NCBI GenBank assembly: GCA_964059195.1
Contig: CAXKWD010000011.1
Coordinates: 34,586,066 to 34,650,065, forward strand
Reading direction: 5' to 3'
DNA from: Ectobius pallidus
Taxonomy: Eukaryota; Arthropoda; Insecta; Blattodea; Ectobiidae
Length of the DNA: 64,000 bases
Position numbers and translations under genes: made by a program. Below the pieces are notes generated by a model. The model had not been told where the DNA came from. It worked only from the letters and a program-made list of their open reading frames with translations, and searched no databases. Below, piece after piece: positions 12,805-26,246 of the stretch. Every line of letters starts with the position of its first letter. Position 1 is the stretch's first letter.

Positions 12805-12807
<3 letters not shown>
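11161..12807. other. No gene seen
   Basis: AT-rich sequence with some broken AAT repeats at 11190-11240. No recognisable coding region. Confidence 0.4.

Positions 12808-12852
<45 letters not shown>
12808..12852. repeat. (AAT)n microsatellite
   Basis: About 14 pure units; no recognisable LINE tail directly upstream. Confidence 0.95.
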
Positions 12853-12853
<1 letters not shown>

Positions 12854-15800
12854 GCTTTACGTAATGATCTCTTGTATGACCATCTAATGCTCGTCATTAG
12901 AGTTAGAAACATATTTTTACTTACAATGAAAACTTTTCTAAACTTGATCACTTAGCACCTACTCAATACTTCAAAGACTTTAATAATTATTTTAATTTGA
13001 CATATGAAAAAGTCATTATTCAATGCCGTCCCCAGTATTATATATTTTGTTTTAATCACTTAATTCTGCTCCTTTCCACCCCCCGCTGTCCCCACTGGTA
13101 TGCCAACGGCATCATCCCCAAAATGGGGGCCCTGGTACATATAGACCTATTACATTTCCATGTGACATTTATTGACAAAAAACAAAATGTAGATTTTGAT
13201 GGATAGAATAAGAACAATAAAAGGTAATTAGGATAAATGGTATGAAATATTTATCTTTAATGCTTACTGACAATTACGATACAAAAAGGGTATGTCCTTG
13301 CTAGATTTAAAGACAGTTGAAATTTGCCTCAAGTCTTAACCTCGGAATAACACTATTTTATGACGTGAGACGAGCCAGAAAGAAAAGAAAAATCTGTCTA
13401 TCCTAACTGGATCGAAAGCACTTACATTTTAATCTGTTACAGATTTTCATCTGAATTAAAATTTACGAATAACGAGATTTCAGAGGAAAAACTTTAGAGT
13501 TCTGCGCCATAGAGACCAATCATAAAACTTGGAACGAAACCATTTGTATTTAAATACAGCCATATGTGGCACCGCATCCATTACAAGCCAATACACATGT
13601 GATTTCTAACCCAGTTTTCCCATTTTTAGTAACATTCCCTATAATGGAATTTGTTATATTACTTCTCGAGAAAATGGGATAGAGTCAAAATATAAAAGCA
13701 TCATTTCCCCAAGTGTTGAATGTGATTGATTGAAATGGTCTACAGTGACAGCACTTTCTCAGTATTTAATTGTGTTTATTTAAAATTAATCGTAAAATAA
13801 ATAAATAAATAATTTACACTTATAGTACAGTACTTAGTGTGCATAATCCTAAACATTACGTTTCTGAGATATACTAAACAAATTCATCGTTTTCAGTCAT
13901 AGATTTAAGGGTCAAATTATGGCAACGATGGTAAATTTAATGATACAATAATCATATTATATCATAATCAATAATAATAGAAATAATTTTTGCTCCTCTA
14001 GCTCTGTTTTTTTTTTAAATGTGAATTTTGTGATTCAATTTGGCACTCAATGTTTTACACATTGAACATATTTAGTAAAATACGTGTTTTCTTGTTTTAA
14101 AAATGTATTACTAGGATTAATACGTATATTGGAAATTATTTTGGGTTAGAAGTGAACAAAAAAAAAACCGTAAATTCAGAAACGGAACAAAATTTCATCG
14201 TTTCTTGTATGAGCTATGATATCTCAATTAGATCAATAAGCTGGAACAGGCTGGATGTTAGATTTCCATCAATTAAACCCATGCATTATGAAGCAGTCAC
14301 AATAGCTTAAAAAAATAAAACACACACATATCAACCTATGTTATATTCGGTAACCCAAGCCATGAAATATTTAATCATACGGAAAGCCAGTAGGGTTTAG
14401 CAATTGTTCGTTGGATTCCTCAGTGTAAAGTTCTACAGTATTATAATTTCACTAGTAAGGTAAATATGAAAGCATTCATGGATTGAAGATGAGACATGGG
14501 TATTCGCACAATTGAAAATCGTTTAATCGAATTCATTGGTCACGTGTCAAATTATAAGAGTAAAATTATCCATCAAATAAACTGAAATTTGTACTGTAGG
14601 TACATCACATACACATCAGGTACCCCTGAAAATTTCACTTTAATATTCCTAATTTTTAATTACGATGGTTATTATTAGCATATTCCGATGATTAACTCCA
14701 ACGCAACGGGTAAAAACTGAAAGTTATGACTTGAAGCATTCTTCTTATGTCTCACTTTCTAATAAACACTTCTCATACATTTTCAGTCTTGTCTTTCTTT
14801 TAAGAGGGAACATTTTTGAATTGTGCAATCGACCCTCCCGGTTCTAACATCTTATGGAACTTTTGGAATAAGAATCTTGCAGAGATTTTTTAAAAAAATC
14901 ACTTGACATGTTTTTTTTTTTAATTAATTAATTTTTTTATCACGCTTCCATATATCTTTCTTTCTTTCTTTACCGTAGTTTCACCTCTCCCTTTTAGGAT
15001 TTAAGCGACCCAAGCCGCCCGGGCCGCTTCCATATATATGATGTGAAAATGTTAAAACGAATGTTTAAACAGTTCGCATGGTGGGTTATTTTGAACAAGA
15101 AAACGCATAAAAAATATTTGCGACCAAACTCAAATTGGAGGTTTGCTTGTTGATTATTGGCTACGTATGGCAATTTAAAAGTCAAGTCGCTGTCATAATA
15201 TAACTCAGATAATAGAAGAAGTCAGTTTTTGTTCGACCATACTATAATGTTGTATGTAACGTAGCAGTATCGTGATTATATTCATTGAAATGGAAAATTT
15301 CATTGTAACACAGTTGCCAAACTTCGAATAATACCGTACACGGAACATTTTTCAAGCCTTTTTATTATTCTCCTCCACCCGTGTTTTAGGTAGAGAAATG
15401 TAACCAACTGTGTGATTTGATGGCACTATCTATAGCACTATTTATTGATCCCATAGCAACATCTTCGAAGAAATCGCCTAACCTAATGAGGGCTAGATCA
15501 TACATTTGTCGAATTATGCAGATGGATAGTGTAGTGTATTGTTACAAGAAAACAACATTTTGAATTTTTTAGTAACAAGTACATGAAGTTTACATATTTT
15601 TATGGTTCTATAAAAACAAAAAATAATTTTTTTAAATATTTTCCAACGTCCAGGCCATTTAAATAAAGTTTCAAAAGAGTTCTCTTACGTGGGGTGATCA
15701 TGCAAGTACTGGTGTAGACACATAACATACATGGAACACACATTTGTTAGGCCTGACGTCAAGGAAATTATGGTTGAATGGCTTATTAGGCTACTTACAT

Positions 15801-15990
15801 AATATAGATCTACTTCCCTTCAGGTGGAACAATTTGTATCGTCAAGGACGCTTTGTTAGATGGCATTCATTAGTTGAATGTAAACGTAAACAAAATAACC
15901 CTTGCAATTGCTACTGTATACCGTAGTATCAACGTTCACAATTACGCAAGCTTAACATACCTGCACATGTTCCGATTGCAGGACATGATA
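12853..15990. other. No gene seen; one short shared patch
   Basis: Mostly AT-rich unique-looking sequence. The patch 14982-15029 (CACCTCTCCC ... GCCGCCCGGGCC) resembles 36135-36182 and is probably the edge of an old repeat. Confidence 0.4.
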
Positions 15991-15994
15991 TAAG

Positions 15995-16245
15995 ATTCTT
16001 AAGAACCCTTAGGGTCCCTGGAATAAAGCTCCCGGAGGTTTAAGAAAATCGTCAAATGAAGATGGTTCGGTTGTCGATGTTACGCATTGTCCTCTTTTAT
16101 CCTCCTCTGGTCCTAGTTCTCATATGTGTTAAAGACTGAGTTAACCCTAGGAATTTATTACCACCAGATGGATTAGACCAACTGAAAAATGTTAATGGTC
16201 TCATCAAACATCGAATACACGATCTCCTGGTTTCTAGCACAGTCC
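15995..16245 (-). mobile_element. SINE-like family S1, copy 4 (strongly diverged)
   Basis: It keeps the order seen in family S1: CCCTTAGGGTCCCTGGA, CTCCCGGAGGTTTAAG, then GACTGAGTTAACCCTAGG, ACCACCAGATGGATTAGACC, AACTGAAAAA, and a decayed tRNA-like end CATCGAATACACGATCTCC. The middle of the family is largely unrecognisable here, consistent with old age. Confidence 0.6.
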
Positions 16246-17059
16246 CTCAATTGTGCACCCCCAGTGAGGTTTAAACTGTTCTATTACCACCGTGTTTGTT
16301 CATTATGCATTAGTTTAATTCTCAGTTTTCTTTTATAATTCCTTTTGTAATGTCTAGATTGAATTAATCTTGCTTAATTGTTACTATCTTTACGTGAGAC
16401 TTTGTGGTTCACAAATGAAAATATCCATTTAAAGTTTTATAGCAATACCAGGTGAACAAGTGTGGATAATTCACACAGTAAGTTATTCAGACTCTTATGT
16501 CAGCGTAGTTTATCTTAAGTACGCTATTATAAATGTATAATTTTGTTACTAGTGTTAAATAGGCCTATAATTGTAATCCTCAACATTCTAAGAAAAGTTT
16601 GCACACGATTTTATTAATTACACCCTCGGAATTTATCGTTCAAGTCTTGTAAAACATTCTCTTGAAAGAAAACATCGTCCAAAAATAAAAGTGCCAATAT
16701 TACCTATGGACAAAAGATGGTTTAGGTATTTAACATGACTCCTATTGCTTAGTTTCTTTGATACTTGCCGATCGATATACAACAAATATATTTCTTACGA
16801 TGTTTAAATGCCTTTCACATACAATATTTCCTTTTCAAACTTTAAGTATTATATAGTAATTTTTCATGAAATCATTTCGCTTCATGATTAGTGGTAACAT
16901 AGGAATCCATCTGGTGAAACATCTTTAATTTATTTTTAGATATTTAGGCCTATTCTTATTAAACTGCTTAAAATTACATAGGCCTATGTACACTGGATGT
17001 GATGGTGCCATATTTCTAAAGAAGGAACTTTACAAAATATTATTTCGTTAATTACTTTA
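16246..17059. other. No gene seen
   Basis: AT-rich sequence with several AGGCCTA palindromes. Confidence 0.4.
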
Positions 17060-17175
17060 GAGGTATATGTGTCCTGGTAGGATATCGAACCCGGGTTTTC
17101 TGCCTTGTACGATGACAGTGAGATCATCCCCAAGCCCATTCCAAATACTCTATTCCTCTAGACCCCATAAATTGT
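17060..17175 (-). mobile_element. tRNA-derived SINE head
   Basis: On the - strand the B-box-like GGGTTCGATATCC (17084-17096) and a paired T-arm are clear, and an A-box-like TCTAGAGGAATAG lies upstream near 17155. The following - strand sequence (TACCAGGACACATATACC) is not tRNA, which fits a SINE. Confidence 0.5.
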
Positions 17176-18133
17176 TTTAAATACCTGGGTAGAAATTGTA
17201 AAAGAAAACGAAACACTTAACATAACGTAAATAAATTATCGAGGCGCTATAAGAAATCTGCCGGCGAATATTTGAGTTTGATACGTATGAGTGATAATTC
17301 TATTATTGTTCGCTTCCTTACCCCACTTAATTTTAAAAACATCTTTTGTCCAGTATAATTCAATTTAATCAGAGCTTAATAAGTAATGGTACTTTTCTTA
17401 TAGTAAGCCAATTCATTCTTTGGTATAGTTGGAGGTGTAAACTCAAAAATGATCTTTAACTACGAAATTGTTTAAGCTCGCGACGTGATAGGGAACAATC
17501 AGACAACGAGATGTTGTGCAGGGTGCATCTTTCGCAGGCCTAGGCGTGCAACTGAGGTAGTTAAAGGCCATGAGCAGTAAACAGTGTGTATAAATGTCCC
17601 AGGTAGGATTCCACCCAGCATCTTAGAGGATTAGAACTAGATTATTTTCTAGATTGTACTTATTAGATTACACAACCAAATTCAATGCTTCTATAACCCC
17701 AGAAATAACTGTAATAATACACGTTAACGCAATCAACAATGCTTACAAATTCCCCATTAGTTTTCAGTTTTAGTTTTTGCGGCTAACTCTTCTAATGCTT
17801 TGAATTAAAGTGATTTTCAATTGGAAGAATACAAGGGCCTAGTTCTAAACTAGACCGATTGTAAGTTCATAAAGAGTCACTTCCGAAAAATCCATTCTCT
17901 AAACTCTGTAAACTCTGACCATTAATTTTAATCTTACACCTTTACCAATAACAAATTAGCAATGACCACTTCAAATTACTAAATTTTATTGATATTGTGT
18001 ATAGTATATATGAAATTTAATCTTGATACATTGACACGTGATGTTTACTTCCGTAACTGATTGCTAAAATAAATCAATTGCTGGATATTTTCCAGGCTGT
18101 ACGCTTGATCAAAGCTGTTTGTTTCGTCAGACG

Positions 18134-18237
18134 TTTCGTTCCCAACTGCGGGGAACTTCTTCAGTAGCTGCTTTCTCTCTGCTTTATCTGGTTTTGAAGA
18201 CTCGGCGCCGACAAATTCCCTGCAGTCGGGAACGAAA
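18134..18237 (-). repeat. Long hairpin (22-bp inverted arms) in a retroelement-like fragment
   Basis: The arms at 18134-18155 and 18216-18237 match at 20 of 22 positions when one is reverse-complemented (core GTTCCC and GGGAAC flanking CTGCGGGG/CCCTGCAG). They are separated by a 60-base loop. On the - strand the right part reads CTGAAGAAGTTCCCCGCAGT followed by GGGAACGAAACGTC, a layout known from retroelement 3' regions. A 65-codon - strand ORF (18045-18242) crosses it but has no family match known to me. Confidence 0.7.
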
Positions 18238-19234
18238 GGCATGGCGAAACATATGCCCTTGAGCCCGACCTACAGCCCGGAAAATGTCCATCAATCAAGA
18301 TTCCGACCATGAAAGCCTCAAATCATAAATAAATTATCGTAGTTCTTCTACTACTGTTACTAATTTGTTCACGAATGATAATGAACTTTGGAGCTTGTTA
18401 AATATTTCACCCTGCCCTAGAAAATTTTTCCACTTTGTGGGTTTTATTAATGCTTAATGCTTAATTCGGTGGAACATTTTTCCCTCCCGATTTTCAACTT
18501 CTTCCACTTCTATTAATTTTTATTAATCATTGAAGGCTGAATACTTTAAGAGTTCTACTAAGCCCTCCATTTTCGTATCTTTATTAGAAAATTATTTAAG
18601 CTATATCGTTCTTTTTCGATTTCTCTTCCTTTTATTCGTCAATCTACTCTTCTAATTTTATTTCTTCTAACCTGTTTCTCTTTCCCCTTTCTGTTCTTCA
18701 CTCAATTTTTCTTGTGCTCTGCTTGGCTCCGTTGCTTGCGTGATTCCGGGCACTCACTCGGTGTGAAACTAGCCTCTCTTCATAATGAGCAGCCGGGAAA
18801 AATACCCCTCTCTAATGGGAAATTAGATTACTTTGTTCTTGTAATTCGATTTCCGCGGTAAGATTAATCGGTGGACTTTAACTCGTTGTATATCCCTTTA
18901 CCTGCGTGCATGATGGTCCCCTAAGCAATCAATAATACACTCCATGAAATCAAGTTTTCTTTGGAGTGTCATGGTTTAGTTACTTGCTATTGTCCAGTAA
19001 TACTGTATTATAATTTATAAATAAACAATCTGAATTTTTGATTGCCTTTAATTTGTACAGTAGGGTGTACTGATATATAAACAATTGGTCTTACTGGTCT
19101 ACTGAAAAAAGGGAAAGAACAGCTGTTTTTACCAAAGACTTTTTTCCACACCTGAAAACAAACTAGACACGGTTGTGGTTAGGCTTTCTCTTTAAACTGT
19201 TAGTCTCTACTACTATAATAACTAGAGACCGGAT

Positions 19235-19675
19235 GTTAGGCAAACTGCCTATTTTTAACCGTTATAGGAAAATATTTGGGTCTAAAAGAGATGAAAATGG
19301 GGACTGCAGAAAACTGCGTAACGACGAGCTTCATAGCCTGTACTCTTCACCGGATATAGTGAGGGTAATTAAATCACGGAGGATGAAATGGGCTGGACAT
19401 GTTGCACGCATGGGGGAGGAAAGACATATCTCAAAAGTATTGAATGGGAGACCCGAAGGGAAAAGACCACCTGGAAAACCGAGACTTAGGTGGGAGGACA
19501 ATATTAGGGAAGTAGGCTTTGCGAGGGATGGTTGGATGAGTTAGCGTAGAACGGGGTTGAATGGCGGGTTCAGGTAAGCGCGGCAATGAACCTTCGAGTT
19601 CCATAAAATCGATAATATTCCTTTAGTTTTCTGAGGAATTGTCTATTGCCATTGAGTAAGTAAGTAAGTATAGGT
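19235..19675 (+). pseudogene. RTE-like LINE C-terminal tail, copy 1
   Basis: This is the end of a non-LTR retrotransposon polyprotein. It encodes KIFGSKRDENGD, NDELHSLYSSPDIVRVIKSR, RRMKWAGHVARM, then GRPEGKRPPGKPRLRWEDNI. After 19530 the frame shifts, and the true C-terminus EWRVQVSAAMNLRVP ends at TAA 19604-19606. The 3' UTR word ATATTCCTTTAG and a short AAGT repeat (19650-19668) follow. A (AAGT)n tail suits RTE-type elements, but the clade is inferred. The catalytic reverse transcriptase region is missing, so the copy is 5'-truncated and inactive. Confidence 0.85.
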
Positions 19676-19679
19676 ATCG

Positions 19680-20510
19680 TAAAAATGACTTAATATAAGT
19701 CCAATCCACTAGCCATATAGCTATTTTTCATCAAGTTAAATCTGCCTATTTTTGGCTATTTCAACTTATAATGCATATAAATGCCTGTTTCCGCTTTTCC
19801 TAGAGAAACTACTATTTTATTGAAAATGTGGATAAAAATTATTGAAACGCACGCAATTTGCATCCTATAAGTTCATGACATGTTGAAAATTACTTAAATT
19901 TAAATTACTGTCAGATGCTTTTATAATCTATTTATTACATGATGACGAGGTTTAAGTAGAAGAAATTCTACCGCATCTGTCTAGCGGCAGCTGTCTCTTT
20001 TGTCACATTTCCTGTTAAAAGTGATACAGTGCACTAATGAAACTAGCAGTATTTTAATCTAATACTTGTTTGATAATCAAATTGTCTGTCCGTTACCAGT
20101 GAAGAGACGGTTTCAAATTGTAAATCACGCGTTAATATGTTGGATTCTGAAAGTCATCCACTGGATACGAAAATGGTCGAAAAGAACTGAAGGGACAAAT
20201 AAGTTAGCCTACTGTTATTTGCATTATATGTTATGTTGAAAAGTATGTGAGAGAAAGGCCTATGTGATATGACAAGTGATTAGTAGAACAAGGATTTTTA
20301 TTGTAAGATTGAACACATAGGGCATATATTGTTCAGATAGACTTCTCAATTTAAAAATACATAATACAAAATAAAAATGCAGTATTGACATTTGACAAAC
20401 TCTTTTTAATCACACAAATAGGTCATTAGCCTTCTTTTAAAAGTCTTATGATAAAATATTTGTAAAACGCCACTTTGAAATCTATTTTCTGTGTAATTAA
20501 GAGAACATAC
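19680..20510. other. No gene seen
   Basis: AT-rich. At 19700-19800 the words AGCTATTTTT and GCCTATTTTTGGCTATTT recall decayed hAT-type MITEs, but no ends are visible. Confidence 0.35.
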
Positions 20511-20511
20511 A

Positions 20512-20905
20512 AGCTGTTGCGGTGGCTAATGTTTATTGCGTGAGCCTGGCATACAGGTGGACCCGGGTTCAAATCCCGGGGCGGGCGGATGTGCCATTTG
20601 TATTGGTCGAAACCCTAATATAGGGTTTTTTTTTAGAGGGGATCTCCCGCTTCCCCCTTTCATCGTACCAAAACACTCCACTTTAGCTTACATCTCCCCT
20701 TCATCTTCATCCCGTTTTCTTTCCTAGCAGCGGATCTGATTCCGCTACAGAGCCCATTGGGGGCTCGCGGAAGACTCTGTTGACCGGTAGGCCTGTGAGC
20801 ACACAACTCATCCCATTCCCGGAGGTTGGCACAATGGCCTATGAGGTTGAAGTGTTTAGGGTCATCCCCAACCAGCCTCCCGCCTTCAAGGGCTAAAGTA
20901 AAAAA
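20512..20905 (+). mobile_element. tRNA-derived SINE with body and A-rich tail
   Basis: The head starts at TTGCGGTGGCTAATG (A-box region). It has a well-paired T-arm CCCGGGTTCAAATCCCGGGG at 20562-20581 containing the B box. The body includes TAGGCCTGTGAGCACACAAC and GGAGGTTGGCACAATGGCC, and the element ends in GGGCTAAAGTAAAAAAAAC. Head, non-tRNA body and A-rich tail together are the usual SINE layout. A 63-codon ORF across the head is coincidental. Confidence 0.75.
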
Positions 20906-22538
20906 AACAATGGAACAAACTGAAGCATTCTTGAAGCTATCCTTTTTTAAATTGTCAGTATATCATTGTTCATGGTATTGTAATTAACTAATTATGGACT
21001 TCCTTACTCGATCTAAATATGTGGCTGTTTTTCTTTATAAAATACTGCTTACTTATAATTATATGAAAATAGTTGAAGTATTATATATTTAATAACACCT
21101 CTAAGTGAATATCGTGGTTTATATTTAAAATTATTGCAACCAAACGTTTTTGGATGATGAAAACTATATCAGAATAAGATGTCCAACTCAAAACCATTAA
21201 ATTGTAAGACCTTACGGAGTATGCAACTGCATAGTAAACATTTAGTCTATAAGTTTTTTAACATCAAGTGAATTTCTCAAGCACAATATTGTAGCCTACA
21301 ACTAACTTTGTTTCATTTTAATATAATAATTTATGTAATATGGCATTTAAAATATGTAGGGTACATATTTATATAATCAAATACGTAAAATATGTGTTAG
21401 ATATTAGCTATGAAAATAACATTTACTAAATATGTAACGTAAACTTAAAGTTCAAAATTTTAAACGCAAACGTTTGGTGTTTTAAGCCCCTGATTTAATT
21501 CTGTTAAATGTAATGTTGTATGTATCAATAATTAAATGCACTGGATACTGAAAAAAATATGTAAACATTACGTGTACTACTTCGTGATTTTCTTTTAAAA
21601 ATGATGGCTACCTACAGTATACACGACTGTTCCTTTCAATAAATAAAATTTCTAAGAGAAGAAAGTATGATAAGGGTGGAATCCACCTGCTCCGTCCTCC
21701 AGTTACAGCTTTACAAAATCTCATGTAGGAAAATCCAATAGGCCTACTGGTATAGTCTTAAAGCTTATCTTATGAGCTTACGAGTTATGAATACGCTTTG
21801 GTTAACTACTTTGCTTTCTCAAAACTCTATGGATAACAATTTGGAAAATTTCTCTATATACAAACAAGATAAACAATAGTATATTACGATATAAGGGTGA
21901 GAATTTTGTTTTAACAGGATTGAAATGTTAGAAAAAAAGATACGAAGTCATGTTTTTGTTTCTGTTTTCTAGATTTTGTTATACACTTCACACACATATA
22001 CATGTATTGCATAATGTTTTTCTACAAGTGGAAGTAATTAGTGAAAAAATGATTAAATATAAACAGCTGTATGAGATGGTGGTCAAGTTTCAAGGGTTCA
22101 AATTTCAAAAAGTTAGTCAAAATTTTAATTTTGATGACGATCAATACATGTCGCATCATACTTAGCTGATATGAATTAAGTCATAAGTGATCAAATGAAA
22201 GTAAAGACAAGATAAGCTCGAAATTGTAAAATTCAACTAGCAAGTATGATTACGTTCCATATCTGGAATACAAAATATATCATTAAGTTAGAGGCTTTTT
22301 GTATCGACGCACATGTACAGCAAAGAAGGCAAAACACGCAGATAGGTTAGATTATCGGCACTGGGTGCCGGAGGTTCGAGTAACCATAATGATAGAATGA
22401 AATTAAAATAAGTTTCACCTACAATACGTAACGTATGAGAGCCTTAATTTTAAGCCGACTACGACAAATGTACGTATACATGAATATTAAAATGCTATAC
22501 CCTCTACAAAATGTGTTATCTTCCCTTTATTTGGTTAA
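20906..22538. other. No gene seen
   Basis: AT-rich, no recognisable repeats beyond scattered AGGCCTA words. Confidence 0.4.
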
Positions 22539-22755
22539 GTTGCTCTCAGGCAACATTTTCCGGAGATGAGCAGACCTCTCTTGAATGCAGACCACAAAAC
22601 CCACACTTTGCATCTAATTGTTAGAATATGAACAAATTACTCGTAATCACTGGGGTACTGTAGCTGTTGCCTCTAGGGAACATTGTCGAATAGAAGATAT
22701 AAATGTTGGATAATATTCATTAGACTTATGGAAAACCATGTTGCCTGAGAGCAAC
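22539..22755. mobile_element. Small inverted-repeat element (MITE-like)
   Basis: The ends GTTGCTCTCAGGCAACAT (22539-22556) and its exact reverse complement (22738-22755) bound a 217-bp unit. Each end also contains a small palindrome (GTTGC ... GCAAC). A related degenerate word GTTGCCTCTAGGGAACATT occurs inside at about 22667. No ORF. Confidence 0.75.
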
Positions 22756-22759
22756 ATTC

Positions 22760-25030
22760 CCAAACCAGCAGGCATAAATTTCCATTTCTTCTGCCAATTA
22801 ATGGGATAAAAATAAGATGTTCAGATATTCTTACTTTACCTTAGGCCTACATGCTAAGTGTACATTATATTATTCATAATATGTAGTCATTAGTTAAAAA
22901 TTAACATAATAAAAACTAAAATTGAATTATGGCGTTAAAGAAACATAATAGTCCGATGAAAGTTTGCAGGCCTATTTACTTTACTTTAACCAGTAAAGCC
23001 TTGTTGGCCTGGTGCTGTATAGCTATGTTTGACAAATCGTTGCCAGGTTGTGACATCCGCATTCTTCTGTTTCCTTCGCCAGGGTCCTTCTACAAGTGAT
23101 TGGGTTGATTATTCGTTACCCGTTCTGGAGATAGCGAAAGAACAAAAGTACATTCTATTTAAAACGTAATATCGTTCGAGACGTATGGAAAGTTACATGT
23201 TTCAGGTTTCTTAGACACAGCTATTTCAAAACTTATATGAGAGACAAATTGGACCTAACGTTTGATATATTCGTCATTAGAGAATATAATCATATTTGCT
23301 AGTTACATTTACAACAGGAATCTTACCTGCCTTTACTTACTTGCTTCTGAATTTTGGCAGTTAAATATTATGTAAAACCTTCTACAATCCAGGGAACGCT
23401 ATGGAATGTAGAAGGTCGTGGTATTATGCGTCTGCGCATTGCATGCGCTGAAGTAATCGACGTATTGATCGCCACCAAGATTAAAATGGTAATACTTTTT
23501 AAAGTTGGTATTCTTGTAACTTAATACCAGCTGTTCTAAGTGATAATCATTTTCACGTGTTTCTGCTAAATAGCTTTCGTAGAAAAGTAGTATGGAATAC
23601 ACGTGCAATATGCGCATTGAACATTTTGGATACATAATCCTATTTATATAATTTAATTTCCAATGTCTAAACTATAAAATTAAGCTTAACGTAATGTTTT
23701 AGCTAGAGTAGCCTATATATTTAAGTGAAATGATTGTAATGCATGTGTATGTTTATACTGTAGGCTGTAGTATTGATGTGCTATATGAATACAGTAGTTC
23801 AATGTGCTTTGTAAAATCACACCCTGTATTTACATCCGTATGTTTAAGTGGTCCAGTAACAAGCATGGCTTAAATTTTCACTCTTTTAATTCTCACAAAT
23901 GTTAATATTAGTGTTGTATATGATGACTAGTTTTGTTTATATCTTAATTAAGAGTAATATTGTACCTCACTTTGATATTGAATTAGTAGCTAATAGTTTT
24001 CTTGTTAAATAAAAATGAAGACTAGCAATATATATTTCATTTAAATAGTTTATGTATATTATTAAATGACCTTCAGTCTTGATATTATAACATCCTATTT
24101 GTTTAAAAAATACAAATTGTTTTGATACTTATTGCTCTATATTATGTACTGATATAATATGTATGACTATAAAAAGATTACTACATGCATAATATTAATT
24201 CTACTATCACATTTGATTGAGAAGTTGATATATAGTAAAGTAAATAATGAAATGTAGAAATTACTATTCCACTTCTAGTAGTAAATTAATCATTGTTCTG
24301 ATTTGAATATTCTATGAATTACTAGGCATGAGAAATAATTACAGAACAGCGGATATATCTGAGCGATCAACATATTTCAAAGAATTGTTGGTGTATTTAA
24401 TGCCTTGCCTAACAAGAATAGAGACAATTAGGTCTTCTGTAAAGTAAATATTATATTTCTCGTGCCTTTACTATATACAGCTACCTCCATAATGCAGTTT
24501 ATGAAAGAAAATATTAGCAAATGTTCTCTTTGTTAGGTAATGGAAATTCTGATGTTTCTTAATTTGCCATTCAACTCAAAGAGCAATAACTTAGTTTTCC
24601 CTCCACTTGTTAACTAAATGCTTATGCAGGTGGCTGGACAATGAATACGTATATGCCCATGACTGTCAACCACTTTATACTGTGTGTATACTTTAATCAG
24701 AATGTTGATACTAAATTTCGTTTTGACATGTCATCGGTAATAAGTGTCAGTCAGATCCTAGCCTCAATATACATGTGAGGTACTCAACAAAATATGGATA
24801 ACGTGGTTGAAAGCTGGGTATAGTACAACTTAATTAGAAAGAGTTTTCGTGTGAATTCTAGCTAGACTACATAAAAATTCATATCTATGATTCTACCTAC
24901 CTATTTTCGCACTAAAAGTCTAATTAATGTGGAATACAACCTGACTTTAAATTGTCATCACAGAGCTAGTATGGTAGCATATAACAGTACCAAAGACCAT
25001 ATGCAGTAAATCGTTGTTGACTAGGGTGGA
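22760..25030. other. No gene seen
   Basis: AT-rich, unique-looking sequence. The - strand ORF at 23399-23635 has no recognisable domain. Confidence 0.4.
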
Positions 25031-25105
25031 ACAGGTACTGATTTAATTTTCCCAAGGTCGGGGGTTCGATTCAGGGCCAGGTTGATGATACATGTGTATA
25101 GATGC
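25030..25105 (+). mobile_element. Possible tRNA-like SINE remnant
   Basis: The B-box-like GGGGGTTCGATTC (25062-25074) lies in sequence that is otherwise hard to align with a tRNA. The A-box is not clear. Confidence 0.35.
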
Positions 25106-25536
25106 TACGATCTCTTGTCTGTTAATTTATAGTCATGTAAAGACACTCCTGCTGAACAAAATTCCGCAATACATTAAACGGTTATAGGCCTAGGTAGCAG
25201 TACACAACCGTTGTTAAATACTATATAACGTTACACACATTACAAACAAGTCATGCTGCTTATTTCCAAAGAAAATCCATCAGTTAGAGGCTTGACGTAC
25301 TCATATAAGTAAAACGATATAAATATCTAAGGTTGGATTGGACAACCCTTGTTATGTGCTCTAGCTCAACGCATTCACTCACCGCAGCACTTTCTGATGA
25401 AGAGGTATTGTCCTACTGTACATCATTAGGCCTAATGCAATAGCATTTAAGATTTTCTTACAATATAATAGACAGAAACTTTTTTTGCATGTGGTTTTGC
25501 TGTGGGATACCTTTTCTGTCCCCAAACGTTCAAGAT

Positions 25537-26003
25537 AGCTTGTTATGAATTATATAGTAACCGTCTATCGCTCAGTTATTGATTTTAATTATGGTGTATT
25601 GATTAACATTATAGATGTTAATTATTCAAACAGAAGTTAATGGTGCAAAATGTATTTAAATTTAATGTACAGTAACAATTCTGCAGAAAACAATATGTAT
25701 AATTTTAATACCAATAATTGGTGCATAAAATAGTAAAATGTTCAGTTCACCTTTAAAGCCTTGTTTATTTCGATTATTTTCATTTAACATCTAAGCTAGT
25801 TTGTGTTGTGAATTATTTAATAACCACCTACGCCCGATTAATGATTTTTACTATGGTGTACTGATTAAAATCATGGATGATCCAAAAATGGGTTATTGGT
25901 CAAAATGCACTCAAAATTGCAATGTACAGTAACACATAAACACAAGTCAGCATCTACCATTTCCATAGCAGTCAGGGGTGCATAAAATAATATAGTCGAG
26001 TGA
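25537..26003. repeat. Diverged tandem duplication (about 260 bp period) upstream of the homeobox exon
   Basis: Copy 1 (25537-25745) and copy 2 (25797-26003) share in order GTTATGAATTATATAGTAACC versus its degenerate partner at 25805, then ATGGTGTA(T/C)TGATTAA, AATGTACAGTAACA (25664 and 25921) and GGTGCATAAAATA (25720 and 25977). Offsets of 263 to 257 show only small indels. It ends about 240 bp before the exon at 26247. Confidence 0.8.
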
Positions 26004-26246
26004 AAAATTGATAGTTCATTATAAAGTTTTGTTCTTTAAGGTTGAAGGCATGAAAGGTTTGATACTTTCCTTATTAGATATCTTCAAAGGCATCAAAATC
26101 TGACTCCTTCTTACCTGGCTAGAAACTCAATGAAAACTTTTTTTAGTTATCAAGGAAATCTTGTAACCTTGATAAGATGTACATGTACTATTTTAGAAGT
26201 GTTTGTAAGCAACAAATACCCATAATGTGTATGACTTCTGTTTCAG

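Noticed and set aside
1..26246. The cut-domain exon of onecut
   Set aside because: No sequence resembling the conserved cut domain was found on the + strand, so it must be outside the window.
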